DNA of 64,000 nt from JAVBLU01 sp031553225 (GTDB taxonomy: Bacteria > Bacillota > Clostridia > Christensenellales > UBA1750). The DNA lies in NCBI GenBank assembly GCA_031553225.1, contig JAVBLU010000007.1, positions 15,804-79,803 on the forward strand, given 5' to 3'. Below, piece by piece: positions 33,189-43,275 of the stretch. The notes beneath the pieces were generated by a model that was not told where the DNA came from, ran no database searches, and worked only from the letters and a program-made list of their open reading frames with translations. A program made the position numbers and the translations under genes. The stretch's first letter is position 1. Each line of letters opens with the position of its first letter.

Positions 33189-33860
33189 TTAAAGTTTGTT
33201 CATGCGCTGTAATAGTTTTTCCGTCACCGCGGGCACTCCGCCGATGTCGTCCGCCAGGGCGTCCGCGCCGGCTGCCAGCAACGCCTCGTCCGGGAAGGAG
33301 GTGCGCACGGCCACGCACAGCATGCCCGCCGACTTGGCGGCCTGCACGCCGGATACGGCGTCCTCCACCACGATGCAAAAGGCCGGATCCGCGCCGATGG
33401 CCGCGGCGGCGGCCAGGTAGATGTCCGGCTCCGGCTTCTTGCGCTCCACGTCGTTGCCGGTGACGAGCGCGCCGAAGGTGTCCTCGGGGATGCCCGCCAC
33501 GCGCAGGTTGGCCGACACCTTCACCCGGTCGGCCGAAGAGGCCAGCGCCAGGCGGCAGCCCGTTTGCCGCAGAGCGGCAAGCGTGCCGCGCGTATCCTTG
33601 TAGACGTACAGCGCATCGTCTACGAGCGTCAGGTAGATATCGTACACCAGATCCTTCATTTCGGGGCGGTAGGGCACGCCGTACTTTTCGGCCACGCCGC
33701 CGATGAAGCGGATCTCGCCCATACCGGTAAAGGGCTTGAAGTCCTCTTCCCGCGCGCGCACGCCAAAGCGCAAAAGGCCCTCGATGGCCGCCTTGGTGAT
33801 CACCGGCTCGGAGTCCACCAGCACACCGTCCATATCGAACAAAAACGACCACTTTTTCAC
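33189..33860 (-). CDS. HAD family hydrolase, beta-phosphoglucomutase/phosphatase type
   Basis: A 223-residue subfamily IA HAD protein. It has the nucleophile motif DMDGVLVDSEP (Asp9, Asp11), motif II LALASSA, motif III Lys in ERKKPEPDIY and acidic motif IV VVEDAVSGVQAA, with a helical cap. Likely a sugar phosphate phosphatase or beta-phosphoglucomutase. The start is GTG at 33858-33860, with GGAG about 10 nt upstream. It is divergent from the cyclic glucan synthase gene. Confidence 0.88.
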   Translation of the reverse strand: MKKWSFLFDMDGVLVDSEPVITKAAIEGLLRFGVRAREEDFKPFTGMGEIRFIGGVAEKYGVPYRPEMKDLVYDIYLTLVDDALYVYKDTRGTLAALRQTGCRLALASSADRVKVSANLRVAGIPEDTFGALVTGNDVERKKPEPDIYLAAAAAIGADPAFCIVVEDAVSGVQAAKSAGMLCVAVRTSFPDEALLAAGADALADDIGGVPAVTEKLLQRMNKL

Positions 33861-34028
33861 TGTTCATCGCTCCTTTTGCTTCAGTAGCATAGCACATCGG
33901 CGCGCGGATGTCATTGCCGGCGCAGGCTTTCTCGCCGGCCGCGCATTGCTTTGGCAGATTTCGGCCAAAATGGTGGGGATGTATGCGCCGCGCGAGCGGC
34001 CGCATGTGCGTAAGGAGCGATTGCAGCT

Positions 34029-37000
34029 TTGAGTGCCCCTTTCTTCATCTGGCTGACCATCGGGCTGTGCATGCTGGCGGTGGCGGCGGTCGGATACGTC
34101 GCGCGGCTCACGCGCGCCCTGTCCCTTCCGCCTGCGCCGCGCTCGGCCCGCCTTTCGGACGAGGAGCTCGTGGAGCACGCGCGCGACCTGGCCGTGCAGA
34201 TCCGCCTGCAGGGCATTCGGCCGGCCGCGCCCGCCGCGGGCGTAACGCGGCAGCTGCAGCAGTGCCACGCAAAGCTTGCCCAGGCGGCCGTGCGGGGCGA
34301 GGAACTCGTGCCCGCCTCACGGTGGGTGATCGACCACGCGCCACGGCTTTTGGAGAGCGCCGCGGCGCTGCAGGAGCGCCTTGTCCGCGTGCCTATGCTG
34401 CCCGCGCCCTCAAAGGGGATCTACGCGGGCCTTCCGCGCATCTACGCCCTAGCGGCGGAGCTATGCGCGCACACGGACGCGCACGTGTGCCGCGAGAACA
34501 TCGACCGCTTCCTGCGCGCTTATCAGGCCACAGCCCCCCTGCGCCTTGCCGAGCTGTGGGCCATGCCGCTGATGCTGCAGCACGCGCTGCTTTTGCAGGC
34601 GGTGGCCGTCGCGCAGGACTGCGTGCGCGCCCAGGACCAGCGCCGCACCGCCGACGCCTTTGCCGACGCGCTGCAGGCCGGAAGCGCGCTCTACCCGGGC
34701 GAGCCAAAGGGATTCGGCGCGGCCTTCGTGGAGCGTCTGGCCGCCCGCCTGCGCGAAGAAGCCGCTCCTTCCGACGCCATGGGATGGCTGCAGGACCGCC
34801 TGCGCGAGCGCGACGTGCAGCTGGATCTGGTGATCGCCTCCGAGCACCGCCGCCAGGCGCGCAACCAGGCCGTGATCGGCAACGCAGTGACCTCGCTGCG
34901 GCTGTTGACGCAGCTGAACTGGACGGAGGTGTGCGAGGCGCTCTCTCCCGTGGACGCCGAGCTGCGCGCCGACCCGGCAGGCGTATACCCGCGCATGGAC
35001 CTGCCCTCGCGCGATCTGTACCGCCGCGCGGTCACCCGGATGTCCGTGGCGTCCGGCAAGCCCGAGTCCTTCGTGGCGCACGCCGCGCTGCAGCTGAGCC
35101 GCGACCACGAGGCAGACGACCGCCGCGCGCACGTAGGATGGTACCTGCTCTCGGGCGGGGAGGGCGCGCTCATCGAGACGATCGGCCGGGTGTGGCTGCC
35201 CATGCGCGTGGCCCGGTTTTTCCGCGCGCACGCGCAAACCCTGTATGTGCTGGGCGCGTGGGCGCTCTCCACGGGGCTTTCCCTGCTTGGGGCGTACGTT
35301 CTGCGCGCGCAGTTTTTTTGGCCGTACGCGGCGTTTTTGCTCACCGTGCCCGCGCAAACCGCGGCGCAGATCTGGCTCATCCGCATCGTGCGCCGCCTGT
35401 GCCCCCCGCGCATCCTTCCGCGCCTTGCGCCGGGCGACATGACCGGCAAAAACGCCCTGCTCGTGGTGCCAACGCTCATCACCAGCCCCGAGAAGGCGGC
35501 CGCACTGGCGCGCTCCCTGGAAACGCACTACCTGAGCAACCGCCTGCCCGAGCTGTCCTTCGCGCTGCTCACCGACTTCGCCGACGCGGACGCGGCAAGC
35601 CTGCCGGGCGACGCGGCGGTGCTGGCCGCCGCGCAGGAGCAGATCGACGCTTTGAACTGCCGCTGGGGCAAGCGCTTCTATCTGCTGCACAGGCCGCGCA
35701 TGTGGAACGCGACGCAGCGCCGCTTTATGGGGTGGGAGCGCAAGCGCGGGGCTCTGCTGGAGCTGAACCGTTTCCTTCTGGGCGGCGTGTCCGGCTTTGT
35801 GGACGCCGACAGCGCCCTTGTGGGAGTCACGCACGTGATCACCCTCGACCAGGACACCATGCTGCCGCCCGGCGCCGCCGCCCAGCTGCTCGGCGTGGCG
35901 CTGCACCCCCTAAACCGCGTGGGCGAGGTGGAGGGCAGGCGCGTCGGGACGGCGGTGTTCGCCCCGCGCGCAGGCACGCCCCTGTCGCATATCAGCACCC
36001 GCCTGCAAAAGATGATGGGCGGCCCGGCCGGCGTGGACTACTACGCCAGCGCGGTGTCGGACGTGTATCAGGACCTGTGCGGCCAGGGCATCTTCTGCGG
36101 CAAGGGCGTGTATGACGTGCGCGCCTTCCACGACGCCACGTCCTCGGCCCTGCCCCTAAACGCCATTCTGTCTCACGATCTGATCGAGGGGCTGCTCAGC
36201 GGGGCGGCGCTGGTTTCGGACGTGGTGCTCTTTGACGCCCCGCCGCAAACGCTGCACTCCTTCGCCATGCGCCTGCACCGCTGGACGCGCGGCGACTGGC
36301 AGCTGCTTCCCTTCTTGCTGCCCTACGCCAAGGACGCGCACGGGCGGCCGCGGCGCACGGGCTTTTCGCTTCTGGCGGGGTACAAAATATTCGACAACCT
36401 GCGCCGAAGCCTCGCCCCCGCGGCCTTCGTGCTGTGCGCGCTGGCCGCGGCCTGGCTGCGCCTTCCCGGGCTTTTGTATATCGCCTTTGTGCTTACGTTC
36501 TTCGACTGGGTATTTCTCGTGTTTGCGGTGTTTCAGCCCGCGCGCTACCGCGACATCGGCCGCCAGCTTGCGCAAACGCTGCAGCGCCTTGCGCTCTCCC
36601 CTCTGGAGGCCGCGCTGGGCGTGGACGCGGCGGTCCGCTCGCTCGTGCGCGTGCTCTTCACCCGCCGGCACCTGCTGGACTGGGTGACCGCCGCCGACGC
36701 CGACCGCACGGCCCGCCGAAGCTATCTGCGCCGGTGCGCCGCCGGGCCGGCGCTGGGGGTTGCCATGCTCCTGTCGCCCTTTTTCGGCTTTGGGCCGTCC
36801 ACGCCGGCGCTGGACCTGTGCGCGCTGCTCCTTGGCGCGCTGTGGGCGCTGCTTCCGGCTTTCGCGGCTTATCTCTCCCGCCCTCTGCCCCCCGCTGCGC
36901 GGCCGGACGCGGCGGACGAGCCCTTCCTGCGCGGCGCGGCGCTGCGCACCTGGCGGTTCTTTGAACAAAGCGTGACGGACGCCGAGCACGGCCTGCCGCC

Positions 37001-40000
37001 GGACAACGTGCAAACCATGCCGAACAAGGGTCCCGCGCGGCGAACCTCCCCCACGAACATCGGGCTGTACCTGGCGTCCTGCGCCGCCGCGCATGCGCTC
37101 GGGTTCATCTCCGCCACCGAGCTTGCGCGGCGGTGCGGCCAAACGCTTCAGGCGCTGGAGGGGCTGCCCAAGTGGCGCGGGCACACCCTCAACTGGGTAT
37201 CCACGGCCGACCTGACCGCCCTGGCGCCCCGTTACGTATCCGCCGTGGACAGCGGGAACCTGGCCGCCTGCCTGTGGACGCTCAGCCAGGCGCTGCGCGC
37301 CGTGTCCGGCGAGGACGCCGAGCTTTTGCGTCGCGGCGTGGAGGCCCGCCTGCGCGTGGCCGCCGAGGAAGGATTCGACGCGGAGGGACCGCTGCACGCC
37401 CTGTTGTCGGACGCGCCGGACAAGGGCCTGCGCGCTTGCGCCGCCGCGCTGGCCGACGCCCCCCTTCCCCTGGCCGCGGAAGGGGGGGCCGCGGCCGCCT
37501 CCGCCGTGCGCGCCCTGGCCATGCCCGTCGCCCGCCAGGAGCTGCTGCGCCTGGCCGAGCGCGCCGACGCCCTGGCGGACGCCATGGACTTTGCCGCCCT
37601 GTACGACCCGCACCGCCGCCTGTTTGCCATCGGCTTTGACATGGAAGCGGACGCGCTCTCGGACGCGCACTACGACCTGCTCGCCTCGGAATCGCGGCTC
37701 TTGTCCTTCGTGGCCATCGCCAAGGGCGACGTGCCGGCCGAGCACTTTTCCCGCCTCGGGCGGCCGGTGGGCATGACGGGCAGGGGCGCTGTGCTCCTCT
37801 CCTGGGGCGGCACGATGTTCGAGTACCTCATGCCCCCGCTCCTGCTCACCGAGCGGCCCGGATCTCTCCTGCACCAGACGGCCGTCAACGCCGTTTGGGC
37901 GCAGCGGGCGCGGGACGCCAAAGCGCCCTGGGGCGTGTCCGAGTCGGGCTACTGCGCCTTCGACCTGCAGCTCAACTACCAGTACCGCGCCTTTGGCGTC
38001 ACGTCGCTTGCCCTGCGCGGCGGCACCGAGGAGGACATGGTGGTTGCGCCTTACGCCTCCGCGCTGGCGCTTTGCGTGCAGCCGTCCGCCGCGGCCGGCA
38101 ACATGCGCCTCATGGCGCAGATGGGATGGCTAACCCCCGAGGGCTTCATCGAGGCCGCGGACTATGCCCCCGCGCGCACGGAGGGCGAACGCTACCGCCT
38201 GGTGCGCAGCGGCATGGCGCACCACCAGGGCATGACGCTGCTCTCGCTGTGCAACGCCTTAACGGACGGCCTTATGCGGGCGCTGTTTCTCGCCGACCCT
38301 CGCGTTTTGGCGCACGACCTGCTCCTTCAGGAGCGCGCGGGGCTCCCGCCGCGCCTCCCCGAGCGCCGTGCCCTGCAGCTGTCCGAGGCGCCCCTGCGCC
38401 GACCGCCCCGCATGCAGCGCAGGTGCGTGGACGGTCACTCCCCCCTACCCGACACGCACCTGCTGGCGGGCGGGGGTACGATGCTCGTGTGCACGGCGGC
38501 CGGGCTGTGCTTCGCCGGCCGGGACGGCACGCGCTGGAACCGCTACGGATCCGACCCGTCGGATACGCGCTACGGCATCTGCTTCTACCTGCGCGACCCG
38601 GACACGGACGAAGTATGGGGAGCGCATCCCCGCGGCGGCGGAAGCGCGCAGGAATCCGCCTGCGTCTTTTCCCCCGACCGCGCCGTGTACACGCGCCTCT
38701 GCGGCGGCATACACTCCACGCTCACGGCCTTCGTATCGCCGGAAAACGGCGCGGTGCTCGTTACGCTGGAGCTTGTGAATCGCTCCGAGCGCACCCGGAC
38801 GATCGAGGCGACCTCCTTCTTTGAGGCGACGCTCTCCCCGCACGACGCGGACGTGGCGCACCAGGCCTTCCGCAACCTGTTCATCGAAGCGCAGCCCGTG
38901 CCCGACGGAGTGCTCCTGTCCCGCCGCCCGCGCGAACAGGGCGGGGCGACCGAGCGGCTGCTGCACGTCTGCCTTGCAGCGGACGGCGCGCCTCCGCCCG
39001 ATTTTACGGCCGGTCGCGCCGCGTTCCTTCACCGCGGCCAGGACGCGCGCCACCCGCTTGGCCTGCACGAAGCGCTGCCGGGCGAAGCGGGCGGCGTGCT
39101 GGACCCGTGCGCCGCGCTCCGCCGCGTCGTTTCCCTGCCTTCCGGAGGCCGCGCAGAGCTGACTTTTGCGCTGTGCTCCGCCGCGTCGCCCGAGGAAGCC
39201 CGCGCCTTCTGCGACTCGCTGCGCGGTGATGGCGTGCGCCGCGCGCTGGATCTGGCGGGTACGTACGCCCAGGTGGAAACGACGTATCTGGGCCTCACCC
39301 GTCCGCAGTTCAAAACCTGGCACCGCGCGGCAGCCTGCGCGCTGTTCGCGGGCCTTCCGCCCGGCTCGCGCGCGCCCTACCTGCCCGCCTGCCGCGGCAC
39401 GGCGGCAGATCTGTGGCGCTTCGGGCTGTCCGGAGACCTGCCCATCGTAGCGGTGCGCCTGAACGACGTATCCCAGCTGGCGCTTCTGCGCCAGGCGCTG
39501 CAGATGCACGCGCTGTGGCGCCTTAAAGGCCTGCAGGCCGATCTGCTCGTGCTGAACGAATCAGGCGGTGATTACCTGCGCCCGCTGCATACGCGCATCC
39601 TGGAGGAAGTGGAGCACAGCGGCGCGCGCGAGCGCGTGGCCCGGCCGGGCGGGGTCTACCTGGTGGACGGCCACGCGCTGAGCGATGAGAGCCGGGCCTT
39701 CCTGCTCGGCGTATCCTGCCTGTTGCTGCAGGGCGAGGGCGACATCGCCAAAGAGCTCGCCCTCATCGGCCGGGCGGACCCCGGGCAAGCGGCCGGGATT
39801 CGCCCGCGGCCGGCCCTCGCCCCTTCCGCCCTGCCCATCGCGCGCTTGGCGTCGGACAACGGCGTGGGCGGCTTTGACGCTACCGCCTACGTGGTGCGCC
39901 TGCACGACGGCCGCGGCGCGCCTGCGCCCTGGTGCAACGTGCTGGCGAACGAGCGCTTCGGCGCGCTCGTCTCCGACCGCGGCACAGGCTATACCTGGGC

Positions 40001-42197
40001 GGAAAACGCGCGCGAGGCGCAGATCACGCCCTTCACGAACGATCCGGTGAGCGACCCGTACGCCGAGTGCCTGTACCTGCGCGACGAGGCCGGCGCGGCG
40101 TGGTCGCCGCTGCCCGGACCGGCATCCCCGCCGGGCGAGACGCGCTGCCGCCACGACATAGGCGCCACCTATTTTTACAGCGCGGCGGGCGGGCTGCTCG
40201 GCGCCGTATCCGTGCATGTGGACGCGGCACTCCCCGTGAAATGCTATCTGCTCACCCTGGACAACCCCTCGCCCCGCGAGCGCCGCCTGACGGCCTTCTT
40301 TGCCGCGCGGCTGCGCATGGGCTGCGCCGTGGACGACTGCTTTACCGCCAGCGCTCCCTCGGAGGACGGCGCGTATGTATACGGCCGCGCGCTGCGCGGC
40401 GGCATGCCCGGCGTAAGCCTCGCCTGGGCCCCGGGACGGCAGGCCGTTCTGGGCGGCGACCTGCGCCCCTTCTTTGGCGAGGGCGGACCGGAGAACCCGG
40501 ACGCGCTTGGCGAGGCGCAGTGGTCGGGCTCGTTTTCAGGATCGCTCCCCGGCCTGATCCTCGCCGCAGAGGTGAGCGTGCCCGCAGGCGGCCAGGCGCA
40601 GGTGGCCTTCGCGCTGGGCTGGGTGCAGGATGAAGCCTCCGCGCCCGCCCTCCTGCGCGCCTTCCAGCCGCAGCGCTCGCTGAAAGGGGCGCTCAAGGCC
40701 TGGTCCGCGCGCCTGTCGGCTTTTACGCTTCCGGATAAATCGCCCGAGGCGCAGCTCGCGTGCCGGTGGCTTCCCTATCAAACGTGGGCCTGCCGCATGT
40801 GGGGCCGCACGGGGTTCTACCAGGCGGGCGGCGCGTTCGGCTTCCGCGACCAGCTGCAGGACTGCCTGCTGATCGTTCACTACGACCCCGCGCTGGTTCG
40901 CGCCCATCTGCTGCGCTGCGCCGCGCACCAGTTTGAGGAGGGCGACGTGCAGCACTGGTGGCACGAGCCCCGCCGCGGCGTGCGCACGCGCATCAGCGAC
41001 GACATGCTCTTTTTGCCTTACGTGCTGTGCGATTATGTTCAGGTGACCGGCGACCGCACGATCCTTTCCGAGGTCGTTCCCTACTTAAGCGCGCCGCCCC
41101 TGCCGGACGGACGCGAGGACGATTATGGCTCGCCCGGCGTTTCCCAGCAGCAGGAAAGCCTGCTGGGCCACGCGCGGCGGGCGATCAGCCGCGCATGCCG
41201 CTTCGGCGCGCACGGCCTGCCTTTGATGGGCACGGGCGACTGGAACGACGCCATGAACCGCGTGGGCGCGCAGGGGCGCGGCGAATCCGTTTGGCTTGCC
41301 TGGCTTCTCATCACGGTGCTGCAACAATTTGCCGCGCTGCTGCGGCAGGAGGAACAGGCGAGCGAGGCGGCCATGCTGGAAGGCACGGCCCGCGAGGTGC
41401 TCGCCGCGGTGGAGGAGCACGGCTGGGACGGCATGTGGTACCGCCGCGCCTTTGACGACGACGGACAGCCGCTCGGCTCGCTTTCCGGGCGCGAATGCCG
41501 GATCGACTTAATCGCTCAAAGCTGGGCGGTTATCTGCGGCGCGGGTGACCGCGGCCGGGCGCAGCAGGCGCTGGACTGCGCCATGGAAGAACTGCTGGAC
41601 GAGCAGTCGGGCGTTTTGCGCCTTCTGTGGCCGCCCTTCAACGGCGCGCAGTATCAGCCCGGGTACATCCAGGGCTACCTCCCCGGCGTGCGCGAAAACG
41701 GCGGCCAGTACACGCACGCCGCGGCCTGGGCCGTGATGGCGCTGGCCATGGAGGGCGACATGGAGCGCGCCTGGGCGCTCTTCCGTCTGCTGCTGCCCAC
41801 TTCGCGCACCGACAGCCCCGAGGGCGTTTTCGCCTACAAAACCGAGCCGTACGTGATGGCCGCCGACGTGTACTCGTGCGCGCCGCACGCCGGCCGGGGC
41901 GGCTGGACGTGGTACACCGGCTCCGCCGCGTGGATGGCGCGCGTGTACCGCGAACACCTGCTTGGCCTCACGGTCCGCGGCGGCCGCGTGCGCCTTGCGC
42001 CGCGCTGGACGCCTTCGGGCGAGGCGCACGCGGACATCCGCCGCGAGAAGACGACGCTTTGCCTGCACGCCTTTTGCGGGCCCGGCCCGCTGCGCGTCAC
42101 CCTGGACGGCGCCCCTGTCGCGGGCGAGGATGTGGCCATGCCGACGGACGGCCGCACGCATGAGGCCGTGTTCGACCGGCGGCCGGTTGCGCAGTAA
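34029..42197 (+). CDS. Cyclic beta-1,2-glucan synthase (GT84 plus GH94)
   Basis: A 2722-residue membrane enzyme with the architecture of cyclic beta-1,2-glucan synthases (NdvB/Cgs). There is a helix at residues 4-25 and further helices near 400-455 and 780-950. The GT84 domain shows ITLDQDTMLP (about residue 605), SHDLIEGLLSGAAL and the RLHRWTRGDWQ motif (about 748). A glycoamylase-like domain follows (about 985-1420; QLNYQYRAFG). The C-terminal GH94 phosphorylase-like domain carries the catalytic GDWNDAMN (about 2403). The enzyme primes itself, extends beta-1,2-glucan from UDP-glucose and cyclises it. The start is TTG 34029 with AAGGAG about 10 nt upstream. The family is best known from Proteobacteria. 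Confidence 0.92.
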   Translation: MSAPFFIWLTIGLCMLAVAAVGYVARLTRALSLPPAPRSARLSDEELVEHARDLAVQIRLQGIRPAAPAAGVTRQLQQCHAKLAQAAVRGEELVPASRWVIDHAPRLLESAAALQERLVRVPMLPAPSKGIYAGLPRIYALAAELCAHTDAHVCRENIDRFLRAYQATAPLRLAELWAMPLMLQHALLLQAVAVAQDCVRAQDQRRTADAFADALQAGSALYPGEPKGFGAAFVERLAARLREEAAPSDAMGWLQDRLRERDVQLDLVIASEHRRQARNQAVIGNAVTSLRLLTQLNWTEVCEALSPVDAELRADPAGVYPRMDLPSRDLYRRAVTRMSVASGKPESFVAHAALQLSRDHEADDRRAHVGWYLLSGGEGALIETIGRVWLPMRVARFFRAHAQTLYVLGAWALSTGLSLLGAYVLRAQFFWPYAAFLLTVPAQTAAQIWLIRIVRRLCPPRILPRLAPGDMTGKNALLVVPTLITSPEKAAALARSLETHYLSNRLPELSFALLTDFADADAASLPGDAAVLAAAQEQIDALNCRWGKRFYLLHRPRMWNATQRRFMGWERKRGALLELNRFLLGGVSGFVDADSALVGVTHVITLDQDTMLPPGAAAQLLGVALHPLNRVGEVEGRRVGTAVFAPRAGTPLSHISTRLQKMMGGPAGVDYYASAVSDVYQDLCGQGIFCGKGVYDVRAFHDATSSALPLNAILSHDLIEGLLSGAALVSDVVLFDAPPQTLHSFAMRLHRWTRGDWQLLPFLLPYAKDAHGRPRRTGFSLLAGYKIFDNLRRSLAPAAFVLCALAAAWLRLPGLLYIAFVLTFFDWVFLVFAVFQPARYRDIGRQLAQTLQRLALSPLEAALGVDAAVRSLVRVLFTRRHLLDWVTAADADRTARRSYLRRCAAGPALGVAMLLSPFFGFGPSTPALDLCALLLGALWALLPAFAAYLSRPLPPAARPDAADEPFLRGAALRTWRFFEQSVTDAEHGLPPDNVQTMPNKGPARRTSPTNIGLYLASCAAAHALGFISATELARRCGQTLQALEGLPKWRGHTLNWVSTADLTALAPRYVSAVDSGNLAACLWTLSQALRAVSGEDAELLRRGVEARLRVAAEEGFDAEGPLHALLSDAPDKGLRACAAALADAPLPLAAEGGAAAASAVRALAMPVARQELLRLAERADALADAMDFAALYDPHRRLFAIGFDMEADALSDAHYDLLASESRLLSFVAIAKGDVPAEHFSRLGRPVGMTGRGAVLLSWGGTMFEYLMPPLLLTERPGSLLHQTAVNAVWAQRARDAKAPWGVSESGYCAFDLQLNYQYRAFGVTSLALRGGTEEDMVVAPYASALALCVQPSAAAGNMRLMAQMGWLTPEGFIEAADYAPARTEGERYRLVRSGMAHHQGMTLLSLCNALTDGLMRALFLADPRVLAHDLLLQERAGLPPRLPERRALQLSEAPLRRPPRMQRRCVDGHSPLPDTHLLAGGGTMLVCTAAGLCFAGRDGTRWNRYGSDPSDTRYGICFYLRDPDTDEVWGAHPRGGGSAQESACVFSPDRAVYTRLCGGIHSTLTAFVSPENGAVLVTLELVNRSERTRTIEATSFFEATLSPHDADVAHQAFRNLFIEAQPVPDGVLLSRRPREQGGATERLLHVCLAADGAPPPDFTAGRAAFLHRGQDARHPLGLHEALPGEAGGVLDPCAALRRVVSLPSGGRAELTFALCSAASPEEARAFCDSLRGDGVRRALDLAGTYAQVETTYLGLTRPQFKTWHRAAACALFAGLPPGSRAPYLPACRGTAADLWRFGLSGDLPIVAVRLNDVSQLALLRQALQMHALWRLKGLQADLLVLNESGGDYLRPLHTRILEEVEHSGARERVARPGGVYLVDGHALSDESRAFLLGVSCLLLQGEGDIAKELALIGRADPGQAAGIRPRPALAPSALPIARLASDNGVGGFDATAYVVRLHDGRGAPAPWCNVLANERFGALVSDRGTGYTWAENAREAQITPFTNDPVSDPYAECLYLRDEAGAAWSPLPGPASPPGETRCRHDIGATYFYSAAGGLLGAVSVHVDAALPVKCYLLTLDNPSPRERRLTAFFAARLRMGCAVDDCFTASAPSEDGAYVYGRALRGGMPGVSLAWAPGRQAVLGGDLRPFFGEGGPENPDALGEAQWSGSFSGSLPGLILAAEVSVPAGGQAQVAFALGWVQDEASAPALLRAFQPQRSLKGALKAWSARLSAFTLPDKSPEAQLACRWLPYQTWACRMWGRTGFYQAGGAFGFRDQLQDCLLIVHYDPALVRAHLLRCAAHQFEEGDVQHWWHEPRRGVRTRISDDMLFLPYVLCDYVQVTGDRTILSEVVPYLSAPPLPDGREDDYGSPGVSQQQESLLGHARRAISRACRFGAHGLPLMGTGDWNDAMNRVGAQGRGESVWLAWLLITVLQQFAALLRQEEQASEAAMLEGTAREVLAAVEEHGWDGMWYRRAFDDDGQPLGSLSGRECRIDLIAQSWAVICGAGDRGRAQQALDCAMEELLDEQSGVLRLLWPPFNGAQYQPGYIQGYLPGVRENGGQYTHAAAWAVMALAMEGDMERAWALFRLLLPTSRTDSPEGVFAYKTEPYVMAADVYSCAPHAGRGGWTWYTGSAAWMARVYREHLLGLTVRGGRVRLAPRWTPSGEAHADIRREKTTLCLHAFCGPGPLRVTLDGAPVAGEDVAMPTDGRTHEAVFDRRPVAQ

Positions 42198-42215
42198 ACG
42201 CAGTCGTTTCCTCTG

Positions 42216-42251
42216 TTCACGGCGGCATGTTTGTGATAGAATAGTCAAACA
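42216..42251 (+). promoter_or_regulatory. Possible promoter of the aldolase gene with overlapping dyad
   Basis: TTCACG (42216-42221), a short 15-bp spacer, TAGAAT (42237-42242). The dyad TGTTTG-N12-CAAACA (42228-42233 and 42246-42251) encloses the -10. Confidence 0.45.
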
Positions 42252-42273
42252 CGAGTCCAAAGGAGAGATGGAA

Positions 42274-43209
42274 ATGCCTCTGGTCAATACGAAGGAAATG
42301 TTTAAAAAGGCGTACGCGGGCGGATACGCGGTGGGCGCGTTCAACGTCAACAACATGGAAATGGTGCAGGCCATCACCGAAGCGGCTAAGCTGGAGAACG
42401 CGCCGCTCATCCTGCAGGTGTCCTCCGGCGCGCGCAAATACGCCAAGCACGTCTATCTGATGAAGCTGATCGAGGCGGCCGTGGAGGACACGGGCCTGCC
42501 CATCGCGGTGCACCTGGACCACGGCGACTCGTTCGAATTGTGCAAGTCGTGCATCGACGGCGGCTTTACGTCCGTGATGATCGACGGCTCGCACCACTCC
42601 TTCGCCGACAACATCGCCGTAACCCGGCAGGTGGTGGAGTACGCGCACGCCCGCGGGGTAAGCGTGGAAGGCGAGCTCGGCCGCCTTGCGGGTATCGAGG
42701 ACGCGGTGAACGTCTCCTCCGAGGACGCCCAGTTTACCGACCCCGACGAGGTGTGCGAGTTTGTGGAAAAAACCGGCGTGGACTCTTTGGCCATCGCCAT
42801 CGGCACCTCGCACGGCGCGTACAAGTTTAAGCCCGGCCAAACGCCCCGCCTGCGCTTCGACGTTCTGGAGGAGATCAGCAGGCGGCTTGCGGGCTTTCCC
42901 ATCGTGCTGCACGGCGCGTCCTCGGTGATGCCCGAGTACGTCAAGATGATCAACGAGTTCGGAGGGGCCATGCCCGACGCCATCGGCATCCCCGAGGAGA
43001 TGCTGCGCAAGGCCGCGTCCATGGCCGTGTGCAAGATCAACATCGATTCCGACCTGCGCCTGGCCATGACGGGCGAGATCCGCCGCCACTTCGCCCAGCA
43101 CCCCGACCACTTCGATCCGCGCCAGTACCTGACCGACGCCAGAAACGGCGTGCGCGACATGGTGCGCCACAAGCTGACCGCGGTTCTTGGCTGCAACGGC
43201 AAGGCGTAG
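42274..43209 (+). CDS. fba: Class II fructose-bisphosphate aldolase
   Basis: A 311-residue zinc-dependent aldolase splitting fructose 1,6-bisphosphate (or a related ketose bisphosphate) into two trioses. Landmarks: GAFNVNNMEM, the zinc and acid motif HLDHGDSFE, GFTSVMIDGSHHSF, VEGELG, the zinc His in GTSHGAYK and HGASSV. The ATG at 42274 is chosen because AGGAGAG (42261-42267) touches the upstream ATG at 42268. Monocistronic, or followed by smpB 66 bp later. A tagatose- or deoxy-inositol-type substrate cannot be excluded. Confidence 0.93.
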   Translation: MPLVNTKEMFKKAYAGGYAVGAFNVNNMEMVQAITEAAKLENAPLILQVSSGARKYAKHVYLMKLIEAAVEDTGLPIAVHLDHGDSFELCKSCIDGGFTSVMIDGSHHSFADNIAVTRQVVEYAHARGVSVEGELGRLAGIEDAVNVSSEDAQFTDPDEVCEFVEKTGVDSLAIAIGTSHGAYKFKPGQTPRLRFDVLEEISRRLAGFPIVLHGASSVMPEYVKMINEFGGAMPDAIGIPEEMLRKAASMAVCKINIDSDLRLAMTGEIRRHFAQHPDHFDPRQYLTDARNGVRDMVRHKLTAVLGCNGKA

Positions 43210-43275
43210 GCGCCGGGCATCCGGCCCCGCAAGGTAAGGCAACGAGCGTCAGCATACGAAAGGAGGTCGTGCCGC

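Noticed and set aside
33908..36115. A 735-codon open frame in another frame of the cyclic glucan synthase gene
   Set aside because: Arg/Pro/Ala-rich shadow of the real frame, which has clear GT84 motifs.
42228..42251. Rex operator at the aldolase promoter
   Set aside because: The left TTGTGA is present, but the right half lacks the TTAACAA or TTCACAA half-site.
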